Source of the DNA: Acidobacteriota bacterium
GTDB taxonomy: Bacteria > Acidobacteriota > Terriglobia > Bryobacterales > Bryobacteraceae
Direction: 5' to 3'
NCBI GenBank assembly: GCA_025350695.1
Contig: JANXXI010000324.1
Location: forward strand, 1-64,000
Length of the DNA: 64,000 bases
Shown: in pieces, positions 18,402-27,408 of the stretch
How positions within the stretch are numbered: position 1 is the first letter of the stretch
How the letters are laid out: each line of letters opens with the position of its first letter
The notes under the pieces: model-generated
The model's database searches: none
Told to the model about the DNA's origin: nothing
Seen by the model: the letters and a program-made list of their open reading frames with translations, nothing else
Program-made: the position numbers and the translations under genes

Positions 18402-19508
18402 TTATTGTGACAACGTGAAATTCACGTCAATCGTAGTCTGCACTTCTACCGGAGCACCGTTCAGCAGGGTAGGCCGATACACCCACAACTTGACCGCGTC
18501 TTGTGCCGCGGGAACCAAAAGTGGGTGGCCCGAAATAACCTGCAGCCAAATAATCTTGCCATCAAGTCCGATGATTGTGTTGAAGCGCACTGTGCCCTGA
18601 ATACGTGCCTGCTTGGCCAGCGGCGGGTAAACCGGCCGGGGCTGCTCAAGAAGATTTGCCTGTTGAACGTTGCCACCAACGCGAACCCTTGTTCCCGAAG
18701 CCGGCGCCGGTGGAGGGGGTGGCGGCGGCGGAGCCATTGACATGGTTGAACCGCCGTTCGAGCCCTTTGCCTTCTTAATCTCCAGCGTCTTTCGCACCAT
18801 TTCATCAGCGAGCTTAATCTCCGCGCGGTAACCGTCGGCAGACTCCTGAATGTCGGCGCGCTCCCGATGCAACAAGTTTAAGTAAGCCATCGCATCGTCA
18901 TACTCCGGATCAATTTCAATGGCCTTTTCCAACTTGGCGACCCCATCATTTACGATTGCCCAGTTTTGATTGGCTACATCGAAACGCACGCTTGGCGGCA
19001 ACGGCCCGGGATCTTCCGGCTTCATGCCAACCTTTTTCCTAGCCGCCATCCGCACCGGAAAAGCCTTCGACCAGGCGATCACTCCCAAGAAGTAGTAGGC
19101 AACCCTGTCGTTCGGCTCAAGCGTCAAAACCTTCTCGTTCAACGTTTTCGAATCATCGAGCTTCTTCTGATTGAAACTCAAACTAGCCAGCGATTTCACG
19201 GCAACAATGTTGTTTGGCTCCAGCGCGAGAACCCGTAGGAACTCACGTTCGGAGCTTGTGGCATGAAAATTATTTTCCGGCGAATCCGCGCCCGGGACCC
19301 ACTGCGCCAAATGCGCCATGGCAAGATAGAGATGCGCCGTAACATAATTTGGAGCCGCACTCGAGGCCCGTTCAAAGGCTGCAACCGCTTCGCTGTACTT
19401 AGCCTGTTTGAAGTCTCGAATGCCTTGGTTAAGTAAGTCTCGACCGTTGTCTTGCGCCACCAAAACGGGCGCGAAAAGGAATGGTAGGAAGAGTAATCTC
19501 ACAAGCAA
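18402..19508 (-). CDS. TPR protein with TonB C-terminal domain
   Basis: A 368-residue exported protein: signal peptide (MLVRLLFLPFLFAPVLVAQ), TPR units over ~25-235 (for example YSEAVAAFERASSAAPNYVTAHLYLAMAHL, cut here only by description), a linker with ten consecutive prolines near 265, and a C-terminal TonB-like domain (PVYPPLAKQARIQGTVRF ... VYRPTLLNGAPVEVQTTIDV). The TonB C-terminal fold normally contacts the TonB box of outer-membrane receptors. It is divergent to a TonB-dependent receptor gene 100 nt away, so they may share control. No N-terminal ExbB-interacting helix of a classical TonB is seen, so energy coupling is uncertain. Confidence 0.87.
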   Translation of the reverse strand: MLVRLLFLPFLFAPVLVAQDNGRDLLNQGIRDFKQAKYSEAVAAFERASSAAPNYVTAHLYLAMAHLAQWVPGADSPENNFHATSSEREFLRVLALEPNNIVAVKSLASLSFNQKKLDDSKTLNEKVLTLEPNDRVAYYFLGVIAWSKAFPVRMAARKKVGMKPEDPGPLPPSVRFDVANQNWAIVNDGVAKLEKAIEIDPEYDDAMAYLNLLHRERADIQESADGYRAEIKLADEMVRKTLEIKKAKGSNGGSTMSMAPPPPPPPPAPASGTRVRVGGNVQQANLLEQPRPVYPPLAKQARIQGTVRFNTIIGLDGKIIWLQVISGHPLLVPAAQDAVKLWVYRPTLLNGAPVEVQTTIDVNFTLSQ

Positions 19509-19578
19509 TAACCTCCGCTAACATCATTAGACCCCAATTGTCCACGAAAGTTCCAGTGCGCCCAGTTTTGAATTGACA

Positions 19579-19604
19579 TATAATCCTCATACATATTAAG
19601 GAGG
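19579..19604 (+). promoter_or_regulatory. Promoter -10 and strong RBS of the TonB-dependent receptor
   Basis: TATAAT at 19579-19584 directly abuts TTGACA at 19573-19578, too close to pair with each other; TATAAT is the likely -10 with a weak -35. AAGGAGG at 19598-19604 precedes the ATG at 19609 with ideal spacing. The 100-nt gap also carries the start of the divergent TPR-TonB gene. Confidence 0.45.
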
Positions 19605-19608
19605 TTTC

Positions 19609-22600
19609 ATGTCTCAGATTCGGTTCGTTCTGCTTACGATCTTCGCCACGTTGCCGCTTTACGCTCAAGGGGATCGCGGCATGATTGCCGGTGCGATTAC
19701 CGACGAAGCTGGCGCGGCGGTGGTCGGTGCCGCCGTCACGGCGACACACCTGGATACCGGCACTACTACCAAGACGAGCACAACCGCGACAGGCGAATTT
19801 AATCTGCCATCACTGGCGGTTGGCAGCTATCGGGTCACCCTAGAGAGACCGGGATTCAAGACGTTTAACCGCTCCAACATTCGACTGGAAGCGGGTACAA
19901 CCTTCCGGTTGGACACGAAACTGGAGTTGGGGGCGGTGCAGCAATCCATCAACGTTTCAGCGGAAAGCTCGCAGTTGCAAACTGACGACGCCAAAATCCA
20001 GAACACCATGTCGGACCAAATGATAGAAGGCCTGCCGACCGTGGTCAGCGGCAATATGCGTAGCCCCTTCGACTTGGCCGCGATCACTGCGCAAGTGCAG
20101 GGCGGCGATCAGGATTTTCGAATTGGCGGAGGGCAAGCCGGCTCCTTTGGCGTGATGTTGGATGGCGCTTCGGCGAATACGAATCGCGCTGGAGCAACAT
20201 CGTGGGCCGCGGTGAACTCCCCTTCGATTGACGCCATCACCCAGTTCACGGTTGAGACGAATGGCTTCAAAGCCGAGTTCGGCCGGGCGGGTGGCGGCAT
20301 GGTGTCCTTCGTATCTAAGTCAGGGGGGAATCAATACCACGGTACGGCCTTCGAGTTTATCCGAAACAATGCTTTCGATGCCCGTGGGTTTTTTAATAGC
20401 ACGACGCCTATTTACAGGCAGCACGATTTCGGCGGCACGGTGGGCGGGCCCATCCGTATTCCGAAGCTGTACAATGGCAAGAATCGTACGTTCTTCTTCT
20501 TTTCCTACGAAGGGTTCCGCAACCGCGTTGGAGGCAATACCAACGCGATCGCGCTTCCACCCGCCGAATTCTACAAGGGCGACTTCCGCAATGCCGTCAG
20601 CCGTACTCTTCAAAACGGCGCCTACATCCGCTACAACGTTTACGATCCCGCAACCACGCGCTTCAATCCAGCGGTGAATAATTATGTTCGCGATCCGTTC
20701 CCGGATAACATAGTGCCGCCGTCCCGGTTTGATTCCGTAAGCAAGAAGCTGGCTGACTTAGCCTCTGGGAGCATGACTTCTAACTTACGAACCGATGTAG
20801 CGCCTGGCACACCGCAGTATTGGTTGGAGAATTATTGGCAATCAGGCACGTCGATTAATCCGAATGACAAGTTCAGCGTGAAGTTCGACCACGTGCTGAG
20901 TGGAGCCCATCGAATTTCAGCCTACATTGCCTATTCCAAACGGCAAGCAATCCCCGGGCCTAGCGGTGCGCCGGGCATTCCGGGTATCCTGAATCCATTT
21001 CAGAAATTGGAAGATACCGCTCCGGTTTACCGTGGCAGTTGGGACGCGACAATATCTCCCCGGCTCCACAATCGTTTTTATTTCGGGATCAATATTTTCC
21101 ACGACAGCAATTTTCCGCTTTCCGAAGGCGGCCATTGGCAGGACAAGCTTTGCGTTCCGAACGTTCCAGCCTGTGATCGCAACCTGCCTATCCTTAATAT
21201 TTCCGACTTTACCGCTTGGGGGGGCAATGGATTTAACGGGTCTGAGAATCCCACTTATTCTTTCAACGATGACTTGAGTTGGACGAAGGGCAAGCACATC
21301 ATCAAGGCTGGATACCTGTTTGAATTTGCACCTTATGTTGGCCTCGGTCAGCAGGCCGGAGCAGGGAACGTTACCTTCAGCACGGCCAACACTGCGTTGC
21401 CGGCGCAAAGCAATCGCAACGTTGGAGGCGGCATGGGATTCGCTTCTTTCCTGCTTGGCGAATCAAGTGCCGCCACAATCAACACTCCCCGCCGCGTGGG
21501 AATGCTGTGGCGCTACAACGCCATGTACGTGCAAGACGACTGGCGCATCACTCCGCGGCTGACGATCAACATCGGAACCCGCTACGAGTATAATTTGCCG
21601 GCGCTGAACGAGAACAACCAGTGCGCCGACTTTGATCCGACGCGGGCGAATCCTGGAGCCAACGGCCGATTGGGTGCGCTCGTATTCTGCGGGACAGGCG
21701 AGGGCCGCATTGGCCGAAACACCATTCCTTCAGGCTGGTATGGCGGCATCGGGCCCCGGTTGGGTTTTTCCTGGAATGTATCGAACAAGATGGTGATTCG
21801 CGGCTCTTCGGGTATCAGTTATGCTCCCGTTAAATCGATCGGGGGGTCGGCTCACTTCCAAGGCTTCGCGCAAATCCTTACGTTCCCAGACCAAACCGGC
21901 GGCATTACGCCGGTGTTCAAGTTAGAACAGGGTGTGCCGGCTTGGCCTAAGCCGCCGTTCATTGACCCAACTTTTTCAAACAACGGCGACGTGGATTGGT
22001 GGCAAGGAAAAGAAGCAAACCGTTTACCGCGGATGCTTTCCTGGTCGTTGACGATGCAACGAGAAGTTAAAGGGAAGATGCTTCTTGAGGCAGGATACAG
22101 CGCCATTGTCGGGACGCATCTGATCGCAAACCTGCTCTCCTACAATCAGGCAAATATCAACACGCTCCCGGCAAACCTGAACATCTTTACGCAGACCGGG
22201 CGGAATATTCTGAACACGACGTTCAATAACAGTAGCCAACTGGTGCAGAATGCCGGTTACTCGAAGCCCTATCCCCAGTTCCCGGATACCTCAAACTTGG
22301 CCCGTGCGCTGAAGCCGTATCCGCAGTACAACAACGTCATTACAGGTTCAGGTGGCGATCATAGCGGCCATTCCAGCTATCATTCGCTGATCGTCAAAGT
22401 GAATCGGCGCTATGCCAAGGATCTGATCCTTGACGCCTCGTACGTCTTCTCGAAAATGTTCACTGATTCTGATTCCATGTGGGGTAGTGGCGCGGCGCTC
22501 GATCAATACAACCGGCGTTTGGATAAAGCTCTTTCCGCGTCAGACCGGACGCATGAGGCAAAGGTGAATTGGGTTTACAATTTCCCGATCGGGAAAGGGC

Positions 22601-23154
22601 AGCGTTGGTTGAACCGCGGCTTCCTTTCGCAAGCAATTGGCGGCTGGCGCGCCGGTGTAGTGGAACGTTACGCCAGTGGGACGCCGTTGGCTTTTACTGG
22701 AGCTTTTGGTTTCCCGATCATTGGCAACCGTCCGACCATTACCAGCTACGAGGATTGGCGCGGGCCCGTAGCCGGCGACAAATTTGATCCCTACGTGGAC
22801 CGTTACTTCAAAAGCGTGACGACCGCGAATTGGAATGGCGATGTGGCGACCATCACTAGCCAAGGTTGGTTCCCTTTGCAACTTCGCGACCGGATAGGCA
22901 ACATGACCAAGAACAATCCGAAGATGCGCAATTTTGCTCTGTTTAACGAAGACGTTTCGCTGGCTAAATCATTCACCCTGTCCGAAGCCAAACGGACCAC
23001 AGTTGATCTTCGCTTTGAAGCATTCAACGTGCTGAACCGGACAATATTTTCCGCGCCGAATACAAACCTGAGCGATGCGGCGAATTTCGGGTTGGTCCGA
23101 AATCAATCGAATTCCCCAAGGCGGATGCAATTCGCGCTGAAGTTGAACTGGTGA
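19609..23154 (+). CDS. Oar-like TonB-dependent receptor with carboxypeptidase-regulatory domain
   Basis: A 1181-residue outer-membrane protein. After a signal peptide (LLTIFATLPLYAQ) there is a carboxypeptidase-regulatory-like beta domain (~25-105, GAITDEAGAAVVGAAVTAT), a plug domain (~120-250) and a long beta-barrel ending in aromatic-terminated FALKLNW. The motif sequence SPRRMQFALK is the usual end of acidobacterial Oar-type receptors, which are abundant in Bryobacterales and thought to import oligosaccharides or other bulky substrates. It is divergent to the TPR-TonB gene. The ligand is unknown. The length (about 1100-1200) is normal for this group. Confidence 0.92.
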   Translation: MSQIRFVLLTIFATLPLYAQGDRGMIAGAITDEAGAAVVGAAVTATHLDTGTTTKTSTTATGEFNLPSLAVGSYRVTLERPGFKTFNRSNIRLEAGTTFRLDTKLELGAVQQSINVSAESSQLQTDDAKIQNTMSDQMIEGLPTVVSGNMRSPFDLAAITAQVQGGDQDFRIGGGQAGSFGVMLDGASANTNRAGATSWAAVNSPSIDAITQFTVETNGFKAEFGRAGGGMVSFVSKSGGNQYHGTAFEFIRNNAFDARGFFNSTTPIYRQHDFGGTVGGPIRIPKLYNGKNRTFFFFSYEGFRNRVGGNTNAIALPPAEFYKGDFRNAVSRTLQNGAYIRYNVYDPATTRFNPAVNNYVRDPFPDNIVPPSRFDSVSKKLADLASGSMTSNLRTDVAPGTPQYWLENYWQSGTSINPNDKFSVKFDHVLSGAHRISAYIAYSKRQAIPGPSGAPGIPGILNPFQKLEDTAPVYRGSWDATISPRLHNRFYFGINIFHDSNFPLSEGGHWQDKLCVPNVPACDRNLPILNISDFTAWGGNGFNGSENPTYSFNDDLSWTKGKHIIKAGYLFEFAPYVGLGQQAGAGNVTFSTANTALPAQSNRNVGGGMGFASFLLGESSAATINTPRRVGMLWRYNAMYVQDDWRITPRLTINIGTRYEYNLPALNENNQCADFDPTRANPGANGRLGALVFCGTGEGRIGRNTIPSGWYGGIGPRLGFSWNVSNKMVIRGSSGISYAPVKSIGGSAHFQGFAQILTFPDQTGGITPVFKLEQGVPAWPKPPFIDPTFSNNGDVDWWQGKEANRLPRMLSWSLTMQREVKGKMLLEAGYSAIVGTHLIANLLSYNQANINTLPANLNIFTQTGRNILNTTFNNSSQLVQNAGYSKPYPQFPDTSNLARALKPYPQYNNVITGSGGDHSGHSSYHSLIVKVNRRYAKDLILDASYVFSKMFTDSDSMWGSGAALDQYNRRLDKALSASDRTHEAKVNWVYNFPIGKGQRWLNRGFLSQAIGGWRAGVVERYASGTPLAFTGAFGFPIIGNRPTITSYEDWRGPVAGDKFDPYVDRYFKSVTTANWNGDVATITSQGWFPLQLRDRIGNMTKNNPKMRNFALFNEDVSLAKSFTLSEAKRTTVDLRFEAFNVLNRTIFSAPNTNLSDAANFGLVRNQSNSPRRMQFALKLNW

Positions 23155-23158
23155 GCCG

Positions 23159-23268
23159 AAAAACGGGGATTGACGAAACTGACATCTTTTTTCGCTGACG
23201 CAGGGGGTTGATTTTTCTGAAAGGTAATTTGCGAAAAAAGGCTGTCTGTTCCGTCAGTCCCCGTTTTT
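23159..23268. repeat. Palindromic repeat element, copy A
   Basis: About 110 nt framed by arms AAAAACGGGGATTGACG ... and ... CGTCAGTCCCCGTTTTT. Inside, TTTTTTCGC and GCGAAAAAA repeat the inverted order, giving imperfect arms of about 37 nt around a 30-nt loop. The same element occurs in reverse orientation at 51205-51304 with near-identical arms and an unrelated loop. It starts a few nt after the receptor stop. Size and structure fit a MITE or REP-like dispersed element. Confidence 0.8.
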
Positions 23269-23412
23269 CAACTAGCTCCTCGGTTAGCGGAGGCGGGGCG
23301 CACGGCCAACTTTACCCTGGCGCGGTTGGCGGCTTCCGGCAGGGCCGGCCATGCCTCGTAGCCACGAGGTAACAACGGCAACGCGGCTCTGACTGACCGC
23401 ATCCGAACGTCT

Positions 23413-23892
23413 CTATTTGTCCTTTGCGATTGCAGTGTAACGCGCGTTGACAGCACGGCGGTAATCATCCGGCGCGATCAGAATCTGAAGACCTCTCTGC
23501 CCGGCCGAGATCGAAATTACGTCATGGAGAATCGCCGTCTCGTCCAACCAAACGGGGTAATCTTTCTTTGCCGCAAGCGCGGTTACTCCACCGCGGATGT
23601 ATCCCGTAAGCGGCAGCACTTCGTTAAGCGAAACCGTATCCACGCTTCGGTCGCCCGTCACCTTAGCCAACGCCTTTAGGTCCAGCAGCGAGTTACCGGG
23701 GATCACGGCCATCACCACGCCATTACGATCGCCGCGCGCCACTAGTGTTTTGAATACTTGCTCCGGCGGCATTCCTACCTTTGCCGCCACGGTCTCAGCG
23801 GCCAAGTCGTTCGGGTCCACATCATATTCCCTAAGTTCGTAGGATATTCCTAGTTGGTCCAGGATTCGGATTGCATTTGTCTTGGCGGCCAT
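23413..23892 (-). CDS. ybaK: YbaK/EbsC-family Cys-tRNA(Pro) deacylase
   Basis: A 159-residue cytoplasmic protein of the YbaK/ProX family: start AAKTNAIRILDQLGISYE, the segment PPEQVFKTLVARGD, the central PGNSLLDLKALAKVTGD and GYIRGGVTALAAKKDYPVWLDE, with the loop Gly-Gly-Val-(T/S) and the conserved Lys (VFKTL) used for tRNA editing. It hydrolyses Cys mischarged onto tRNA-Pro. The ATG at 23892 is favoured over one at 23925 that adds eleven residues outside the family. Divergent to the alcohol dehydrogenase with a 46-nt gap. Confidence 0.93.
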   Translation of the reverse strand: MAAKTNAIRILDQLGISYELREYDVDPNDLAAETVAAKVGMPPEQVFKTLVARGDRNGVVMAVIPGNSLLDLKALAKVTGDRSVDTVSLNEVLPLTGYIRGGVTALAAKKDYPVWLDETAILHDVISISAGQRGLQILIAPDDYRRAVNARYTAIAKDK

Positions 23893-23938
23893 CTTTACTA
23901 TCCTCGCATCGGACTTGCGATACACTCAAGAGAAACAA

Positions 23939-24961
23939 ATGAAAGCTACTTTTTACGAAGGAAACCAAGCGATTTCGGTTGGTCCATGCATTTCCGTCCC
24001 TCCGACCGCCGGACAAGTGCAGATCCGCGTTTCACATTGCGGAATCTGCGGAACAGACCTCCACATCTACCTGGGCCACATGGACAAGCGCGTCAAAATG
24101 CCGCAGATCATGGGGCACGAAATGTCAGGCGTTATTGAAGCTTTAGGCGAAGAGGTCAGCGGCTGGAAGACGGGTGATCGCGTTACGGTGCGCCCTCTCG
24201 ATGCGTGCGGGGCGTGCCCAGCATGCAAGGCTGGAAACGGCCACGTCTGCCAGAAATTGAAGTTCATCGGCATCGACACGCCGGGGGCCATGCAAGCGCT
24301 TTGGACTGTTCCCGCGCATACTCTTCATCGCTTGCCCGCGGGCCTTTCGTTGGCCCACGCGGCGCTGATTGAACCGATAGCCGTCGCTTGCCACGACGTT
24401 CGCCTCGGCGAAGTGAAGCCTGGCGAATACTGTGTCGTGTTGGGTGGCGGACCCATTGGCGTCCTGGTCGCGCTAGTTGCCAAAAGCAAAGGCGCACGCG
24501 TTGTGGTGAGCGAAATCAACCCGTTCCGCATTGAACTCTGCAAGCAGTTGGGGCTTGATGCCGTCGATCCGCGCGAAATTGATTTGGTGGAAAAGGTGAA
24601 CTCCGAAACGGGCGACGCTGGAGCTGACGTCGTGTTTGAAGTTTCCGGTTCAAACCCTGGGGCGGAAATGATGACTAAGCTTCCGCGCGTTCGTGGACGG
24701 ATTGTGCTCGTGGCCATCTTTGCTCAACCCACGCCCGTCGATCTTTTCCGTTTCTTCTGGCGGGAAGTAAAGCTTATTGGCGCCCGCGTATACGAACCGC
24801 GGGACTTTGACGAAGCCATCGCGCTGCTGGCGGCCGGCCAAGTTCCGTTTACCAAAATCATAACCGACACATACCCTTTAAGCGAACTGAAGAAAGGCTT
24901 CGAGCAAATGGCATCGGGCGGCAACGTCATGAAGATTTTGCTTGATTGCGCGGAGGCTTAA
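23939..24961 (+). CDS. Zinc-dependent medium-chain dehydrogenase
   Basis: A 340-residue cytosolic MDR enzyme. Catalytic zinc ligands are Cys37 (CGICGTD), His60 and Glu61 (GHE); the structural zinc site is Cys90, Cys93, Cys96 and Cys104. The nucleotide-binding loop GGGPIGVLVALVA follows. It resembles threonine/sorbitol/butanediol dehydrogenase relatives, so it oxidises a polyol, sugar or related secondary alcohol with NAD(P). The start at 23939 aligns to the family. It is followed after 4 nt by the KduD-like gene and a mutarotase-like gene, suggesting a sugar or uronate oxidation operon. Confidence 0.9.
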   Translation: MKATFYEGNQAISVGPCISVPPTAGQVQIRVSHCGICGTDLHIYLGHMDKRVKMPQIMGHEMSGVIEALGEEVSGWKTGDRVTVRPLDACGACPACKAGNGHVCQKLKFIGIDTPGAMQALWTVPAHTLHRLPAGLSLAHAALIEPIAVACHDVRLGEVKPGEYCVVLGGGPIGVLVALVAKSKGARVVVSEINPFRIELCKQLGLDAVDPREIDLVEKVNSETGDAGADVVFEVSGSNPGAEMMTKLPRVRGRIVLVAIFAQPTPVDLFRFFWREVKLIGARVYEPRDFDEAIALLAAGQVPFTKIITDTYPLSELKKGFEQMASGGNVMKILLDCAEA

Positions 24962-24965
24962 ACGG

Positions 24966-25736
24966 ATGAACGTATTCGATCTATTCAAGCTGGACGGAAA
25001 GACCGCACTGGTTACTGGTTGCCGCCGCGGCATTGGCATGGGCATGGCTCAAGCACTGGCCGAAGCGGGCGCGAATATCGTCGGCGTGAGCGCGCAGATG
25101 GAAGGAGCCGAAAGCGAAATCGGCAAGTATGTTACCGGTTTAGGCCGCAAATTCTGGGGCTACTCTTGCGATTTCAGCGACCGCAAGGCTCTCTACGCAT
25201 TCGTCGAAAAGGTGAATCGCGAAGTTCCGCCCATTGACATCCTGGTCAACAACGCCGGCACGATTCTACGCAAACCAGCGGCGGAGCACCCCGACGAATA
25301 TTGGGACAAAGTAATTGAAACGAACCTGAGCGCGCAGTTCGTACTCACGCGCGAAATCGGCAAGAAGATGGTCGAGCGCGGCTCGGGCAAGATAATATTC
25401 ACCGCATCATTGTTGACGTTTCAGGGCGGTATAACCGTGCCTGGATATGCGGCAGCCAAGGGCGGCATTGGGACGTTGACTAAGGCATTCGCCAACGAAT
25501 GGGCGTCTAAGGGGGTCAACGTGAATGCAATTGCGCCGGGCTACGTTGCTACTGACAACACAGCTGCTCTGCAGGCAGATCCGGTGCGCAATCCGGCGAT
25601 TCTTTCACGTATTCCGGCTGGACGCTGGGGCACACCGGAGGATTTTAAGGGCGTCGCTGTCTTCCTCGCCTCGCGCGCATCGGACTATATGTCAGGCGAA
25701 GTGGTCACAGTCGATGGCGGATGGATGGGTAGATGA
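24966..25736 (+). CDS. kduD: Short-chain dehydrogenase, KduD/gluconate 5-dehydrogenase type
   Basis: A 256-residue SDR. Cofactor loop TGCRRGIGMGMA, NNAGTILRKPA (the exact NNAG-T-x-x-R-x-P-A pattern of KduD and gluconate dehydrogenases), and catalytic Ser148, Tyr161 and Lys165. KduD interconverts 2-dehydro-3-deoxy-D-gluconate and its 5-keto form during pectin or alginate breakdown; related enzymes reduce gluconate, so the exact substrate is uncertain. ATG at 24966 is 4 nt after the dehydrogenase stop, and its own stop overlaps the next ATG (ATGA). Confidence 0.87.
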   Translation: MNVFDLFKLDGKTALVTGCRRGIGMGMAQALAEAGANIVGVSAQMEGAESEIGKYVTGLGRKFWGYSCDFSDRKALYAFVEKVNREVPPIDILVNNAGTILRKPAAEHPDEYWDKVIETNLSAQFVLTREIGKKMVERGSGKIIFTASLLTFQGGITVPGYAAAKGGIGTLTKAFANEWASKGVNVNAIAPGYVATDNTAALQADPVRNPAILSRIPAGRWGTPEDFKGVAVFLASRASDYMSGEVVTVDGGWMGR

Positions 25737-26623
25737 TCGAACGTGTTAGCTGGGGCGGTTGGCCGAATTGCTACCGCCTCACCGACGGACGCAGTGAGGT
25801 GATCGCGACATCCGACATAGGACCGCGCATATTACGTTACGGATGCGTTGGCGGGCAGAACTTCATGTTGGAGCGTCCTCTAGAACAGGGAACCACGGGC
25901 GAAGCGGACTTCGTACTTCGAGGCGGCCATCGCTTGTGGGTTGCGCCCGAGCGCCGCGAAGGCACCTACAAAGCCGATAACTTACCCTGCGATGTTAACA
26001 TTCACGACGACGTGATAGAGCTTACCGGTACGTTGGAAGCGGGTACGGGTTTTCGCAAACAGCTGCGATTGAGCATCGACGAAAAGGGCGAACTGAAGGT
26101 GGTCCACGGTCTTCTGAACACTTTGCAATGGGACGTGAATGTGTCCATTTGGGCCCTAACCATGATGACCCCAGGCGGCCACGGCATTACTGGTTTTCCA
26201 CCACGCGGTACGCATCCGGAACATCTGGAGCCAACAAATCCACTGGTGATGTGGGCTTTCACTGATCTAACTGATCCGCGCCTAACCTTTACGCCGAAGC
26301 ATCTTGTAGTAAGGCAGGATCCGTCGCGAACCGCGCCTTTCAAGCTGGGCCACTTCAACGTGAACAGCTGGGGGGCCTATCTGTTGCGCGATGAGTTGTT
26401 CGTCAAACGCTACCGGGCATTCGAAGAATCCACTTATCCCGATTTCGGCTGCTCGTTTGAAATCTGGACAAATGGCGACACGCTGGAACTCGAAACTCTT
26501 AGCCCGCTAACCCAACTTGAGCCGGGGGCATGGTTGTCGCACACCGAACTATGGAGTTTGCGCACTGACGTTGCGATCAAAGAGTGGAACGATGAGTCGA
26601 TTGATTCCTTGATGGGCTCATGA
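25733..26623 (+). CDS. Mutarotase-like (galactose-mutarotase fold) protein
   Basis: A 296-residue soluble protein starting 4 nt inside the KduD-like gene. The pattern is that of the beta-sandwich aldose-epimerase superfamily: ATSDIGPRILRYG near the N-terminus, GGHRLWVAPE, a central strand region with WALTMMTPGGH, and SPLTQLEPGAWLSHTELWSL near the end. No precise family function is known to me; such proteins often bind or epimerise sugars. Its operon with two sugar dehydrogenases supports a role in the same carbohydrate pathway. It converges with the methyltransferase gene, 6 nt apart. Confidence 0.7.
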   Translation: MIERVSWGGWPNCYRLTDGRSEVIATSDIGPRILRYGCVGGQNFMLERPLEQGTTGEADFVLRGGHRLWVAPERREGTYKADNLPCDVNIHDDVIELTGTLEAGTGFRKQLRLSIDEKGELKVVHGLLNTLQWDVNVSIWALTMMTPGGHGITGFPPRGTHPEHLEPTNPLVMWAFTDLTDPRLTFTPKHLVVRQDPSRTAPFKLGHFNVNSWGAYLLRDELFVKRYRAFEESTYPDFGCSFEIWTNGDTLELETLSPLTQLEPGAWLSHTELWSLRTDVAIKEWNDESIDSLMGS

Positions 26624-26629
26624 ACCCGC

Positions 26630-27406
26630 TCATGGCTGCACGGCGATTTGCTTGCGAGCGAAAATCCACAGGACGATAGGCTGCGTGCCTTGCTCCACTA
26701 TGTCGAACTTAAGCGTGCGCAATGCTGTGGTCCACCGTTCCATTTTAGGAGTGCCGGAGTGCAGCCAGATCGGTCCTAAAACGAACTTTAGCCACGCATC
26801 CTTGCTTAACACCACCAGCAAAAACTCGCCGCCTGGTCTGATAACCCGCGAGGCTTCCTTGAGCGCGACGCCTGCCCCTTTCGAGCCAAGGTGGTCAATT
26901 GCGGCGACGCTGACAATGGCGTCAAAGGTAGCGTCAGGGTAAGGAATTTGACGCATATCGCCCTGCTTGATGGTGGCCCGTTCGGCCACGCCGGCGGAGC
27001 GAAGATTTGCCAGCAGCCGCGCTTGACCAGCCGCTGAGTCTTCGTGAAAATGTTCGGTGTAGCTCTCCGCGAAACTATCGAGCGCGACCAGAGTGGCCTT
27101 CGGTCGACTTTCAAGCACCATCAATGCCGAGCGCCCCGAACCCGCGCCCATATCGAGCACCGAGCCCTCCCCGGCCTTGAAGAACTGTTCCGTCGGCAAC
27201 TTCATGCGGCTATTGATGCCGGCAACAAAGTTCAATATTGCAAACGCCGCGAATGACCATAGGGCAATCGCGGCAATCGCGCCCGTCAACAGTTTCGGCC
27301 ATCTCCGTTTCAGCGCCAGATACAGCAACGGCGCGGTGATAGCGGTGACGATCAAATGCCCGTACACATAAATGGGGGCGTATCCAAAGTCGACTTGTGA
27401 CTGCAT
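26630..27406 (-). CDS. Membrane-anchored SAM-dependent methyltransferase
   Basis: A 258-residue protein with two N-terminal transmembrane helices (about 10-32 and 40-62) and then a class I methyltransferase domain: motif I SVLDMGAGSGRSALMVL, an acidic residue at the end of strand 2 (LVALDSF), GDMRQIPYPDATFDAIVSVAAIDH and a late motif PGGEFLLVVLS. Substrate unknown. The ATG at 27406 lies 2 nt after the stop of the S4-domain gene, so the two are one operon. The membrane anchor is uncommon and suggests a lipid or membrane substrate, but this is inference. Confidence 0.85.
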   Translation of the reverse strand: MQSQVDFGYAPIYVYGHLIVTAITAPLLYLALKRRWPKLLTGAIAAIALWSFAAFAILNFVAGINSRMKLPTEQFFKAGEGSVLDMGAGSGRSALMVLESRPKATLVALDSFAESYTEHFHEDSAAGQARLLANLRSAGVAERATIKQGDMRQIPYPDATFDAIVSVAAIDHLGSKGAGVALKEASRVIRPGGEFLLVVLSKDAWLKFVLGPIWLHSGTPKMERWTTALRTLKFDIVEQGTQPIVLWIFARKQIAVQP

Positions 27407-27408
27407 GA

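Noticed and set aside
19573-19584. TTGACA and TATAAT as a normal promoter pair
   Set aside because: They are directly adjacent, so they cannot be -35 and -10 of one promoter.
23268-23412. A possible minus-strand gene at 23268-23468
   Set aside because: It overlaps the ybaK end and the palindromic element; Arg/Ala-rich text of no family.
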